Source of the DNA: Mugil cephalus
Lineage: Eukaryota > Chordata > Actinopteri > Mugiliformes > Mugilidae
Assembly (NCBI RefSeq): GCF_022458985.1
Contig: NC_061777.1
Location: 20,301,668-20,365,667, forward strand
DNA length: 64,000 nucleotides
Direction of reading: 5' to 3'
In this document: in pieces, positions 23,106-35,745 of the stretch
How the letters are laid out: every line of letters starts with the position of its first letter
Numbering within the stretch: position 1 is the first letter of the stretch
The notes under the pieces: generated by a model
The model's input: only the letters and a program-made list of their open reading frames with translations
Database searches by the model: none
Told to the model about the DNA's origin: nothing
Program-made: the position numbers and the translations under genes

Positions 23106-24564
23106 TTCAGTAATCATTAACCCATCTGTGGGATGTGTACATTCCACGGTAGCACAAGAAACATATAAGGAGCGTTTACAGACAATTCTAAACAGAGAGG
23201 CTATAAAACGAGGCATAAAGTTTATGATTTTGTATTAATAATTACACAGTGCAGTTTTTTTTTTTTTAACCCGTGTGTAAATCCTTACATGTTCACAGCT
23301 TGTTTACAAGAAGGGGATAGTGTAACTGAGCCATTACATGGGACAGGACGGGGACTGTGTCGTTTTTAAAGTCAGTTGAACCTTTTGCTCAGACGCAGCT
23401 GACAAAGGCCGAGGCCACGGTCTGTTTCAAGATGAGGTGGGGCATTTCTGATCACTCCTCGTTCCCTTTCAGCGTAAGGAAATGCGCCGGACACTGTTAA
23501 AGCCTGGAGTACCTTATGCAAAAGCAAACTGAAGGCAGGCTAAGCCGCACATCAGCATGGGAACAAACACAGGGTCATGCAAGCCCCAGAGTGAACAATA
23601 TCATCGCTTTGCATGATGATTTCCCTAGCAGCTTCTTCATCGCCCCCAAAGTGGTGTTTTATTGTTCTCGCTTTTTGTGTTTGCATTCCATTGTTACCGG
23701 GCAAGTACAAATATCCTCCTTTATGCACAAAAACCTCAGCTGAGCCTTCCACTACGTTGCTTGTGTCCAGCCCTCATCCGTCCATCAGCAGTGCCCCTGT
23801 TCTACACAGGGCCCCCCAAGCTCTGCTCACCACCCCCAGCCAGCTCTTTGACATAATGCTGTTGTGGCTTTCCGGGCCTTTATGCTGGCTGTTGTCTGAG
23901 GCAGATTGAAGACCCTTTGTGTGTGTCAGCCCCTGTCCTGCGTGGCCGGGAGGAACCTGCTGGGCTGCGAGCAGAGAGACAGGAATGCGCATATGAATGG
24001 GCTAGTGTGTGCCGGGCACCTGCTGACAGAGGAACGGCGTGCCTGTATGAGTCTCAGTTCATCAGCGTAACCATCTTGTTCAATTACACGTGCAGCTCGG
24101 TGTTGCGTTCCCCCGCCCGTTCACGCTGAATGGAAGTATTGTCACCGCCATTGTGACTGTTTTGCTGTTTGATATTCTGGTGGAGTTCTTAATGAATGAG
24201 GTGCCAGCTCCATGGCTGTAGTTGTGACTGATTATCGCCACTAAACGCAGCCTTTTTACTTGCGCTCTTCCACGTTCTCCTTCCACTTCTGAATGGGTCC
24301 GGGACTTCATCTGACCTGATTTATATATAAAGGGTTTGCAGGATCTTATCTTGGAGTGATATATACTTGGGTATAGACAAAGCAGGAATAAATCTGATAC
24401 ATTCTGCTCCTCTTTATTTATTCTTGGTCCTTGACTATTACTTCACCAGTGGTGGAGAATTGGATTCAGATCTATTTCTCGGGTTAAAGCAGCAATACCA
24501 CTAAATAATACTAAATTACTATAAGGATAAAAGCTATAGCAGAAAACCATATATAAAGTACCCA

Positions 24565-24782
24565 ATGCCAATACTATGTATTTTGTTTTTATCTTATTTT
24601 TTATCTTTAGCACAGTCCACTCTTTATTCTTGTGACATTTATGAGCTTTTATATGCTGTTGCAAACTGCAATTTCCCCATTGTGGGACAAATCAAGGTTT
24701 TTCTATTCTATTCTATTCTATTCTATTCTATTCTATTCTATTCTATTCTATTCTATTCTATTCTATTCTATTCTATTCTATT
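24565..24782 (+). mobile_element. LINE 3' end (L2/CR1/Rex1-like) with (TTCTA)14 tail
   Basis: The sequence has ACAGTCCACTCTTTATTCTT, then TGCAATTTCCCCATTGTGGG and ACAAATCAAGGTTTT, and ends in 14 copies of TTCTA at 24711-24781. The same 3' untranslated sequence occurs on the minus strand at 54990-55280, attached there to a reverse-transcriptase fragment. That shows this is the 3' end of a LINE and that the microsatellite is its tail. Confidence 0.8.
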
Positions 24783-25429
24783 GTCCTATGTCACACTGTT
24801 AAACAACATGTAAACAATGCAACTGACACACTCAGGCATTAAGTAGCATTTAAATACTTTAGTTGATTGAATTAGAGCTATTTCCAACTACCTCCTACCA
24901 CTTCTCTACCTCCTACAACTACCACTTGAACAACCAACCAAGACGGCATCACAGATGGCTGCCTTGGTACTGCACTCTCTCCAACAGTAAATGATCTGTC
25001 TCTACAGAATTATATTTTCATGCTTGTACAATAAATGAATGGAATTGACCTGCTCTACTGTTAATATACAATATAATACACCTTATACCTTCCTTTATTT
25101 TCTCTGCAAATACTGCCAAATGTACAGTATATATAATTATTTATCCTGCTCATATTTATGCACAAACTTTACCCTGTATATAAATGTCCTGTCCTCATCA
25201 CATTTACATGTCCTACCTTACAACATCTATTCCCTATTTCAATACACAGAGAGCAACGTGTTGCTGGATTCAAACTTCTTGTACACATACATAGCCAAAT
25301 AAATTTTTTCATATATATTTATCACTGAGGAAGTAATACCTTTTGTAGTCCCATATTACTCTATTTTAACGCTGTGTAGTCTAACTAGTGACGTCGTTAC
25401 CATTCAGGGAAATGACACACAAAAAATTT

Positions 25430-25830
25430 AAAATTAAAATACTGAGTTGAAGCGTTAAAATACTGGAATTAATTAAACATTTGTGATCAGGACTGAACAC
25501 TGATTAAAAGATTTATCTACAAATAAGTAGGAAGAAATATTAACATATTTTTATGGCGATTCTGAAGGCGTCACATTTGTCCCTTAATGGTGATAATGTA
25601 ACTATTTTCACTCTTCAAAAACAAAAATCCACTTTGTATTCAGAATATTGAAAATATTTACTCTAATAAAAGGGTTTTAAAGGGTAAACATTTAGAAATG
25701 AATTAAATATCTGTGATTAAGACTCAAATGGATTAAAATATATTTGTAGAACAAGGAGGAATAAAATATTAACATATATTTATGGCATTTGTCCCTTAAT
25801 GGCAAACACGTAACTATTTTAAAACAGGGT
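25430..25830 (+). repeat. Diverged tandem duplication, unit about 225 bp
   Basis: Copy 1 (about 25465-25612) and copy 2 (about 25700-25822) share TTAACATAT, TTTATGGC, then CATTTGTCCCTTAATGG and GTAACTATTTT in the same order. Copy 1 has an extra short insert between TTATGGC and CATTTG. No coding potential was seen. Confidence 0.7.
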
Positions 25831-27794
25831 AAGATAACACAGATCCGTCCTTACGTAAACTTACTTAATGAACAACACAACGTTAAGGTGTGTATTAAGG
25901 ATGTGGGTTAATATTCAGCAGCTACATTATGACTTTATGTCTGCTGCCAAAAAAAGCAAACAGAGATTAAAGCCAGTATCCGTAAATTGTGTGCAATATA
26001 ATGTTATAAATGTTTTAAAAGCAGATGAAGCACGGTTCAGATCAGTGACATAAAGGTATGATGGAAAGGCAGCGGTGGTGTGGTTAATGCACCACAAACC
26101 CAGCGTATTAAAACATCAAACGCTTTTATTAAAGCAGAATCTTAAAGGGTTCTCCATCCAGATCAATATCGCTGGCTGCATAATGACTTCAATCCAGGGA
26201 AATATATTGTTTTAAACACATGACTTTAATGAGCAGCCAGTAGGTGAAAAAGATTCATTTGAAAACCATCATCATAAACAACGTGGGTAAAATTAAAATT
26301 CCATCTGGCCGACGATAAAAACAACGCACTCGCACAGCTCGAGCGCACCAAGCGGTTCAATAGATTTTGGGAGCTCCTCTGCACGTTGGCCAGATGATAC
26401 ATCACGATATGATTTCTAAACACCGCCTGCCGCAATCGTAGACTTAGATATATGCTCCCAAACGCTTCATGAATTGTCCTCTGACTCACACGGAATCGAT
26501 TACGAGTTGTTTCTCTGGTCATGCTTTTGAGATGATTACATCTCCATAATCAATAAAAAGAAACTTAACCATTCATTCTAGAGTTTGAACAAACTCTCTC
26601 GTCCCCCCTCCCCCCCTCAAATATATCCTCAATGACATAAAACTCACAGCACGTTCACTGAACGCAGTTACAGGAACTTTCTCACAATTATGTTTGACTT
26701 TCACGAGATGCATGAGAAGCGTTTCAGTCCAAGACTTTGCTACCACATCCAATGTAAAACGACCGGGAGATCCATAATGTGGTGGAAAAATAAAACAACC
26801 TTTCAAGCTTGAGAGCATACATCACATGGTCCCCTTTGCGCTCGCCAGGATCACCTGATGAGCCTGACATTTCCCACATTTGCGGCGCTGATTGCCAAAA
26901 GGAGTGGAGCTGCAGACTCTGGACTCATGGGTCTCATCACCCGCTGACCTGGAAAGTGGCAGCGTAAGATCTGCGAGATCACATCAACCAGAAGACAACA
27001 CGCTTCTTTGAAGTGGGAGTGGACCTAAATTGGATTATGCAGCATCTCTGAGAAGCAGCTCCCGTATATTTGATTACACACGCCCCTCGCCCCACACTTC
27101 TACCTCTCCCGACGCAGAATAGACGACGAGGAGCGGCCCTCAATGCCAGAGTCTGGTGCACTGCTTCTTAATATGTGCCCATCTGCCAGCCATTTACCTG
27201 ATTACTTCAGGGTAGCTCGGTCAGGCCCAGCTCTGGCGGGGCAGCTGGGAGGCCGGAGAGCGGCATTAGTTTTATGCAAGTGGACACAGAAAAGATAAGG
27301 ATCATTTTATCTATAAAATCATAGAGCCAGATAAATTACATATTTCTGTATCGTGTATACATTTTCAGACAATCAGTAATTTTACAGCTTAAACATAATT
27401 CTCAATCTGCTTTAATGTACACAGAGGACAAGCTGTTCTCATCATTCGCTCTCAGACTAAAGTGCTGTTTAAAATAAAGTCCCAAGCACTGATTTCTAAT
27501 CCTCCACACAAGTGTGGCACACAGACCACCTTCTATTTCTGAGGAAAATAACATCCAGTCCTGGTTTAACTTGGGCTCATTATGGTGGAAGTGGGTTCCA
27601 GGGCCAGGAAGTTTCATAGCTTTCCAAATAAATCTCACTAAACAGAGCTGTAGTCCAAATTCCTCAGCTTGCGGAGTCCGTGAAAAACTCTCAAAAGCCA
27701 GACATAGAATCACATGCTATGCTTCTAGTTAGTGCTGCTTTGACATTTGTGCCGACAAAACTGATTTGAGTAGCACGGTTGTTTCAAAGAGACT

Positions 27795-27860
27795 AAAAAA
27801 AAAAAAAAAAAAACAGGGTGGAAAATTTTTTTTTTTCTTTTTCTTTCTTTTTTTTTTTTA
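27795..27860. repeat. A-tract followed by T-rich tract
   Basis: About 19 A residues are followed after a short spacer by T-runs interrupted by C. The arms could pair, but composition alone explains this. Confidence 0.7.
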
Positions 27861-30078
27861 TGTCTGACAAAGCTGCTCATTTTCACCCAGCACAGGCCGC
27901 TCTCTGATTGCTTCCACACACAAGGGCAGAGCAGCCCTCAAATTCAAACCAGCTCATGAAAAATTATCAAAAAAGTATGAGGCCCGTCGACATCCCCTTC
28001 AGTTTTACCGAGTGACACAGAGGGTTTTCATTACCTCACTCACTGCTAGCAAATCAAAGACATCAACTTTGATTACGTTACATAGAACCTGGCAAGGGAT
28101 CAATCAGGGGCTGCTATGGGTGGGATTAATAGTCTCTGTATGTGTATGGAATGATATGCGTTTCTGTTCTTGTGCCATTGAAAAGACGGCGACGAAAAAG
28201 GCTGGGCCAACCCCCGGCTACCCCTGACATGTGGCAATCAAAACGGGTGATCCCATTTACAGCCCCTCAGCTGCGTCGAAGGAGGAACTTGTCACTGAGC
28301 ATAAACAGCTCCGTTGGCTTGCTTCTCTGAGCTGAAATACCCCCATCCCGCCCCGTCTACCCCCTCCAACACCCCATCTCCTTGTGCTGTGTGGCGTCAG
28401 CTGCAATGAGCTCCAGATGTGTCCTGGCACCCATCCAGTCACGGCATGGATGTGGTTTGAAGGTAGTTTGGAAACACCACCCACCAGCGGACCCAATGAA
28501 AGTTCCTCAGACTGGAGCGAGGGATTTGTGCGGCGGGTTCGCATTTGTCCAGACTGTGGGGAGAAGTGCACTAATGCACATCTGTGGACGGCCGAGCAGA
28601 AGGGGTATCTGACTCTTGTGTGTTCATGTGTTACTTATTCAACATGCTTTGAATAAGTAAGTATGTGACACAATGGCTGAAAGTATTTCCATCTGTTTCA
28701 GCCGATAAGGAAATATCAACAAACGCCCCTTGAGGCATCCATCCTTTCTTTCTTTTATATTTACACTGGTTAAACAGGCACACTGTAATTGTTCCCTGCC
28801 TTTGATAAGTCACCTCAGTGACAAGAAGACAAATGGTAATAGTGGCTTCTTTTAAAGTAAAAATCTACATATATTCAGGGACAAGGGTTGTCTTTGGAAA
28901 AACAAAAAGTCTGATGGTGAAGCTAAGAGTTTCCATGTTGCTGGATGTGTGCGTTTGGTTTCAATTACTTTCCAAAAATACAAAGACTATCAACCGTCGA
29001 CATCTGCGTTTGGTGCAGGAAAGTGTAAGTGCTCTACAACAGAAGCAGTAGGCCCCATATACTTTCTAAAATACTTAAAAGGCATAGAAGTGGTACAGAT
29101 GGCAAAACGTGTGGTCCTAAAGAGAAGGCCAATTAAAAAAAAATGTCTCAGGACATTAGTGTGTTAAAAATAAAAATGGCCTCATCAGGAAAAAAAAAAA
29201 AAAGAAGAATCTCTTTAAGTGTGTCACTAACTGTTTGCATAGCCATGAATTGTCTGGACACTGGTGTGCCTCCATGATGTCGCACACTGTAACTGTTGCT
29301 GATGCTTTTCTCTCAACAGTTACGCTGTTCAGCTTTCCAGTAGTGTGCAGGGAGGACTGAATGAGGTCACTCAGTTAGCTGCCATCTAATTCACATGGTG
29401 TCCTGAAAGGCAGTGCATTTTTCTTTTAAGACAATAGCGCCCCCTACTGTCAGAGCTTTGAAATACCGGCAAGGACAACCTCATAGATAAAACAAGGTGA
29501 TGCTTATTTTGTGTCACAATGGAGAGATTTGCCAATCAAACAAAGGCAGGATGTAATCCTCCAGTTTTAATACAAACTATTATACCACATATGTTCAAAA
29601 TACACAATCATTGATGCTGCAGGGATTGGTGGTGTACGTAGTTTGCTGCACAAACTTGGGGTGTGATCGACAATCAAATGGCTCAAACCAGTTATCCCAG
29701 ACCACTCACAGGGATGCACTTAGAGTTTTCTGACTAAAAATCTTTCAACTCTGTGTGGATTTATCTCATTTATCTTATTAGCTTCTTTCAAGTTATTCCG
29801 TTTATGCCATTTCTGCTATTTTAATGTCTGTCTTCCCAAACTACACAGAGTGCAGGATGTCACTCACCCCTTTTAAACTGGGACATTGTCCCTGTCGGTC
29901 CGTTTCAGATGATTCAATCACCATCTGTCTGTTTCCTGAGCATGTCTCAGCTTCAAACTTAAAACCTCAGTCGTACATTTGTCTAGCTGAGGTACTGTTT
30001 TTTTCTAATGGTTGTTGTTAGGAATAAGAAGAGTTCAGAAACTGTCCATTAAAGATTAGTTTAAGAGAATTATTGAGA

Positions 30079-30084
30079 TTTATT
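30079..30084 (-). terminator. Candidate ankrd39 poly(A) signal
   Basis: TTTATT on the plus strand is AATAAA on the minus strand, about 245 nt beyond the ankrd39 stop codon. It is a plausible 3' end signal, unproven. Confidence 0.4.
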
Positions 30085-30327
30085 GAATGACTAAATGATA
30101 AAAGTAGGAGTATCAGAGTTACTTAAGTGTCACAAAACTCTGGTGTGACTGGTATGAACCCCCAACAGAAAATGCATCGTTATGCTCATTGTGTTTCAGT
30201 CTGTGGCTCTTTCTGTTGCTTTTTGAGTAAAAACACGAGTCAAATGCAGTAAATCTTTGAAAAGATGAAGCAGGCATCGTCTTATATCATCTGTGTGATC
30301 ACAGCATGCCCCAGATTCAGTTTGGTG

Positions 30328-31227
30328 TCATAGTCGAGGCGGCTTTAAGAGCTCTTGCAGGTTTTCTTTCTGTGCCAGCTGGTAGGGTAGCTGGAGTTTC
30401 TTGTTCACCTGGCTGCAGAGTGCAGGGCAGCGCTCAGCAAGCAGCTGGCACACCTCTTCATGGCCTCGTTCTGCAGCCTGCTCATGCAGTTAGCACAAAA
30501 GCAAACACAGGCATATTTTAAATAATAGGAAACTGCGTCCGTGGAATGACTTTGTTGTCAATACTGGCAGGTCTGTACCTTATGCAAAGGGGATGAGTTA
30601 TCGTCATCGCAGAGCATCGGATCAGCTCTGTGGTGCAGAAGGAGTCTCACCACATCCAGATGGCCGCAGTACGATGATCGATGAAGTGGTGTGGCACTGC
30701 CTGGCGTCTGGGGAGAGGCACAAGCACCGTTCTCTAGAAGAAACTTGCACACAGCAAGATGACCACCACGACTTCCATAGTGCTGAGAAACAAAACACAA
30801 ATATATACTGTATATACTATTTATAGAATATATAATAACTTATTTAGTTCATGCTGTAGCACAAACAGCTTGTCCCAGTAAACTCACCAGAGCTGTATAT
30901 CCAGCGGCGTCTCTCAGGTTAGGGTCTGTTCCCTTCTGGACTAAAGACTTCACCCTCTCCAAGTCTCCATCCATAGCAGCAGACCAGATACCTGCACAGA
31001 GGAATGACACAGTTCACAGTAGTGTAAATAACTGGAAACTGTGGCCATTTAAATAAACGTTAAACATGCAACTAAGTTAATATTTCAATGTTAACATTTA
31101 GTAGGTTTTCCAGATGTGTTGGAAGCATGGTCTAACCTCGATCAAAATCCATTTCATTTAGAGTCTGGTAAACACTGGAAGAGGAGACTGGGTGGGAGCA
31201 ACACGAGCAATGTTGTCTGTCAGACAT
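30328..31227 (-). CDS. ankrd39: Ankyrin repeat domain-containing protein 39
   Basis: Four coding exons, in transcript order 31227-31137, 30991-30888, 30782-30579 and 30477-30328 (stop TGA 30330-30328). They sum to 549 nt, giving 182 residues, against about 183 for human ANKRD39 as I recall it. All borders are AG/GT and all phases close. The N-terminus has a cysteine/histidine cluster (CSCCSHP) and [20 protein letters not shown]. Ankyrin repeats follow, with GYTAL, then [38 protein letters not shown] and [20 protein letters not shown]; the C-terminus is PPRL. ANKRD39 is a small ankyrin protein of poorly known function; the repeats imply protein binding. The start is divergent from kctd9, 923 bp away. 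Confidence 0.93.
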
Positions 31228-32150
31228 TGTGTCGACTGGCACAAATGGGGAAAAATAAATATTTCCAGGCCGATTCAAACCTGACGGCGAAGGCTATTTT
31301 TTGAGAACTGCATTGATCTTTTTGACAGATCCGTGTTTCTTCTTCTATGTTCAATGGTCGAGAATGTGTGGTACATTACCAGCACCATCAACAGGACTGA
31401 CTTCAAAGCAAAGAAGCCACCAAAAATAAATTTCAGAAGTCAATAAACGTTTAAATCAATTACACGAATATGTCTACAACTCATGCGGACGTTAAAACAA
31501 TGCGAATGACTACTGTTTTTGTAAAAACCACGCTAAACTTGCGGATGGCTTAATGTTGGCACCACACAGCTGACGTACGAAACGTGGTGACGTTTCAGCT
31601 CTCTGACCAATTACAGAGCTGCGAAGGAAAGGTTCCCTTCAAGTGCACTCTGGTTCGGTGTGTTTCCTTATACGGCGGCACACAACTTTACGATATAGTA
31701 ATTCTGAAAAGTGCCCTGTCGCAAAAATGCAACTCATAACAATATTGACTTTATATATGATCAAAAACCTACAAATACCCCATCTTTAATATGTTACTAA
31801 TCGCTGGTATGACTCGCAATCTCCTCTCGGTAACATCAGCATACATACAAGGGATGTATATAATGATTCTGCCATACATAGTAAAATGTATATATGTTTT
31901 TCAGTTCAACTGCAGTATTGATTAACGAAGATATAGGTATGAGTTCAATATAAGCGTCAAATAAAAATAAATCAATCAATAGATTATCATTTTACCCGAT
32001 CGCCTTGAAGGCCTCTTTTGTCTCGTGTTGTTGTGTGATGCAGCTAGCTAGCCAACGTTATTGCTTTCCGTAAGTCATCAGCTACCCAGCCAAAGCTACA
32101 TTTTTATATTGAAATTATAACAACATAATTATAACCAAAGCGCATAAAGA
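31228..32150. promoter_or_regulatory. Divergent promoter region between ankrd39 and kctd9
   Basis: The two start codons face away from each other across 923 bp, so both promoters must lie in or near this interval. A CpG-containing segment lies around 31530-31690 (ACGTACGAAACGTGGTGACG region). No TATA box is evident in a fitting position, and neither start site can be fixed. Confidence 0.5.
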
Positions 32151-35100
32151 ATGAGAAGAGTCACCTTATTTGTAAACGGGACATCTAAAAATGGCAAGGT
32201 GAGTAAGAACTCAAGCTGTTTAGTGTGAGAGCTACTTGGGCCGCAGAATGACTGTTTTTTTCCACTGAGCATATGTGTCTCATGATGGATTACTAACTCT
32301 GGCCTTGCCCTCAAACTGGTTCATATTGTCATGTTTTCGTTTTAAGTCAAGCATTTTTGACAATTTTCCCCTCACTATTCGGTAAACTGGTACCTCAATT
32401 TAACGCTGGCAACTACGACTCATTAATCGTGTATTAAGCTAGAGCTAGCTTTTTATCGATTCTTTTCTTTCTTTTCAGGTTGTAGCAGTATACGGGACCT
32501 TGTCCGACTTACTATCTGTAGCAAGCAATAAGTTAGGAATTAAAGCCTCCTGTCTATACAATGGTAAAGGCGGTCTTATAGATGATATTGCCCTTATCAG
32601 GTGAGTTACCGTGTAAACAGTGTTGCTCAATTATACGGGACCTATGGCCTCATTGTGTGTTTGACTTGTTGATTTGTGGTTCCTATAGAGATGACGACGT
32701 GCTGTATGTGTCAGAAGGAGATCCATTTATTGGTGAGTGTTGTCGGGCATGTTGCAGGAGCTGCTGTCAGTGAGTCCACATGTTTTGTTAATTTCTCCCC
32801 CTTTTTATGATCACAGACCCTCAGAATGAAGCCAAGGTTGCATCTGATCCCCAAGGAGCACACACCGACTGGCTGACCCTTAACATTGGTGGGCGTCTCT
32901 TCACCACCACTAGGTATCCACGGTCTAAATTCTGCTATCACTATTAGAAAACACAGCGAATGCCTCCAGATTAAATGTGTTGTCTCTATGTTCAGGAGTA
33001 CCTTGGTCACCAAAGAGCCAGAGAGCATGCTTGCTCACATGTTTCGAGAGAAAGGTAAGAGAGCAAGCCCATCAGTAAGCATTTAGATTTATCTAAGCCA
33101 CTTTTTAGACTGGCCTTCATCACCGTCTGTGTTTGCTCCAGATGTGTGGGGGAACAAGCAGGATGAGCACGGGGCTTACCTAATTGACCGCAGCCCTGAA
33201 TACTTTGAGCCTATTCTCAACTACTTGAGACACGGTCAACTCATCATCAATGAAGGCATAAATATACGAGGTGAGCATTTTTGACGAATCCTAAATTAGG
33301 TCTACCAAAAAATAGTGTTCTTGGGTAAAATTCCCACAACAATTTACCGTGACAATTTGTTTTTGCTGTATTACTGTCCAGGTGTCCTCGAGGAGGCTCG
33401 CTTCTTTGGAATTGAGCAGCTTGCTGAACAGCTAGAAGTAGTAATCAAGGTAATATGAAATGTGGAAAATAGATTCATATTGAATAATGTGACCACTCTT
33501 TTGAATGCATCAGGATTTACCACATTCTTGCCTTCAAAACAGAACTCCCAGCCACCTGAGGACCACTCTCCCATTTCCCGTAAAGAGTTTGTTCGTTTTC
33601 TTCTGGCAACACCCACTAAGTCAGAGCTCCGCTGTCAGGTACGTCTCGAAGTAAATGCTTAAAGTCCCCCCCAACAATTCAACAGATCATGTTAATAATT
33701 GACACTACGCCTCTCGCTGTTTTTAGGGACTTAATTTCAGTGGCGCCGATCTGTCTCGGCTTGATCTGCGCTATATCAATTTCAAGATGGCAAATTTGAG
33801 CCGATGCAATCTGACGCATGCCAACCTGTGCTGCTCCAATCTGGAGCGGGCTGATCTTTCTGGAGCCAACCTGGATGTAAGCGCTAAAACTCTTTTCTTG
33901 TCGGCCATAAATGTTTTATGTGTTTCAACACACTCACGGTAAACAGACTTTATGCAGAATGCCCTCACATTAACCTCACTTCTTCACCGTGGGATCTGTT
34001 CTTCTATCTGTGCTGTTTGTGTCATTTTTTTTTAAATGTTAGTCTTCCTGCTAGTGAGCAATGGACTGACGGTTTCACACCTGCAGCCCCCTCACTTATG
34101 TGGAGGAAGGACCGTTCTGTTGTTTGTTAATGGCACATACTCGCTTTCAAATTCACCTCATTAAAAAAACAAGAAGCAGATTTATTTTTTTCAGTAGACT
34201 GGAGGCATTACATAATTTTTGTAAGTCAGTGTGAACACAAGCCAATATGATGAATAAGTTTTGTCTTTGTGTTTTGGTTTGAAGGGTGCCAACTTACAAG
34301 GGGTGAAGATGCTGTGTTCCAATGCTGAAGGTGCTTCTCTTAAAGGATGCAATTTTGAAGATCCATCTGGACTGAAGGCCAACCTGGAAGGTAATCTGTC
34401 ACAACCGTTAATCAAAGGAGACGGTGTCCCACCATTGTTTTCTCAGTTTAACTAGATGTTTTTGTAATCAGGTGCCAACCTGAAAGGAGTTGACATGGAA
34501 GGAAGCCAAATGACCGGTATCAACCTGCGTGTGGCCACTCTCAAAAATGCAAAGCTGAAGAACTGCAACCTGCGGGGAGCCACTTTAGCAGGGACCGATC
34601 TCGAGGTTAGTCACGGTTATCAGACGGGATTATCTTTAAAACAACTGATTAAAGATGACTCAAATGTCAGACTTGCATGTGACATATTTTCAGGGCCATA
34701 AAGGATGAAACGAGGTAAATCTGAATGAAACTCCCAGTGTGGGTCTTTTTTAATATAGTATGTATTCCTGATCTTTTTGCTAAAGTGGCTTGATTTCAGA
34801 TAGTTAAGCAACAGTGTTTCAAAAATGATGTCAAACCAAGGTTGAACTTTTCTATGAATAAACACTGGGTCAGTCTTTTTAACTTTCTTCAGAATTTAAT
34901 GTTTTTTCTTTTTCCCAATTTCCCGAACAATAGATGTTTCCCTCCATATTTGGAGTCAAACATCTACAGAAATAATCAGATATTCACCACAACTTAGTGT
35001 GTAGGTCTCCCTTTTTTCTGCCAAAGTAACCCTACAATGCGTTGTGATACATGATCTGTGATCTGATACATTTTTATCAGAACCACCATGAAGTTCTCCA

Positions 35101-35745
35101 GCAATTTAAGCTACAAAAGCTTCACTCCCCACATGCATCATTCTGTGGCCATTTCACCTCTTTTCCTTCCTTGATCCAGTCGTCTGGCCATCATGACTTG
35201 TAATAGTCGCTCAAGTCCTTTCACATGCAACATTTTCTTCTACCTCATCAACTCTGAGGATAAAATGTTCATCTTGTAGTCTCGTATATATCCCTTCCAC
35301 GGACAGGTGTTATTATGATAACGACAAAATCAGTGTTTCCCTTGACCTGTTGGTGGTCATATTGTTATGGCTGATTAGTGCCCATCCATCATTATTCATC
35401 TATTGTCTATTACCACTGATCCTTGGAGGGTGACGGGAGGGGGCACTGTAGCCTGTCCCTGGAGTCACCAGTCTGTCGCAGGGCCAATACATTCAATATG
35501 TGAATATTTTCCAACCTGTGTCTGTAAAACATAAATGCTGTGTAATGTTGTTTTCTAGTTGCATCACAGATGTTACACCTGAATCATGTTGTGTCTCTGA
35601 ACTATGTCCCCCTTCTGTCCTCACACAGAACTGTGACCTGTCCGGCTGTGACCTACAGGAAGCCAACCTCAGAGGGTCCAATGTGAAAGGAGCCATTTTT
35701 GAAGAGATGCTGACCCCTCTGCACATGTCACAGAGTGTGAGATAA
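32151..35745 (+). CDS. kctd9: BTB/POZ domain-containing protein KCTD9
   Basis: Complete gene with twelve coding exons: 32151-32198, 32479-32600, 32689-32732, 32817-32913, 32996-33054, 33142-33270, 33382-33449, 33543-33638, 33727-33876, 34285-34390, 34472-34605 and 35629-35745 (stop TAA 35743). They sum to 1170 nt, or 389 residues, the same as human KCTD9. An N-terminal ubiquitin-like region ([16 protein letters not shown]..., about 1-70) precedes a T1-type BTB domain (about 87-190, [39 protein letters not shown]). A pentapeptide-repeat right-handed helix follows (about 222-380, repeated A(D/N)LxG), ending [16 protein letters not shown]9 is regarded as a cullin-3 substrate adaptor. All splice junctions are canonical. 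kctd9 is also next to GNRH1 in human. Confidence 0.97.
35058..35382. mobile_element. Relic of a Tc1/mariner-like DNA transposon in kctd9 intron 11
   Basis: The segment has CAGCAATTTAAGCTACAAAA, TCCAGTCGTCTGGCCATCAT, CTCTGAGGATAAAATGTTCA and, at its end, GGTGGTCATATTGTTATGG. The last word is a degenerate form of the terminal inverted repeat of the element at 43153-43506. Transposase coding is destroyed and only one end is present. Confidence 0.55.
35385..35490 (+). repeat. Short retroposon-like fragment in kctd9 intron 11
   Basis: CCATCCATCATTATTCATCT, GATCCTTGGAGGGTGACGGG and CACCAGTCTGTCGCAGGGCC match, in order, words of a very common teleost retroposed repeat. It directly abuts the transposon relic to its left. 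Confidence 0.45.

Larger units (their letters stand above)
19700..30300. other. Intergenic region between fgfr1 and ankrd39
   Basis: No protein-coding gene was recognised in about 10.6 kb. Individually listed contents are a TIR-like repeat (21970-22345), a perfect hairpin (21640-21682), a LINE 3' end with a pentanucleotide tail (24565-24782), a tandem duplication (25430-25830) and homopolymer runs near 23078, 27795 and 29190. Distal regulatory elements of fgfr1 could lie here but cannot be seen without comparison. Confidence 0.6.

Noticed and set aside
27795-27860. A-run and T-run as a functional hairpin
   Set aside because: Homopolymer composition alone gives the pairing; there is no other support.
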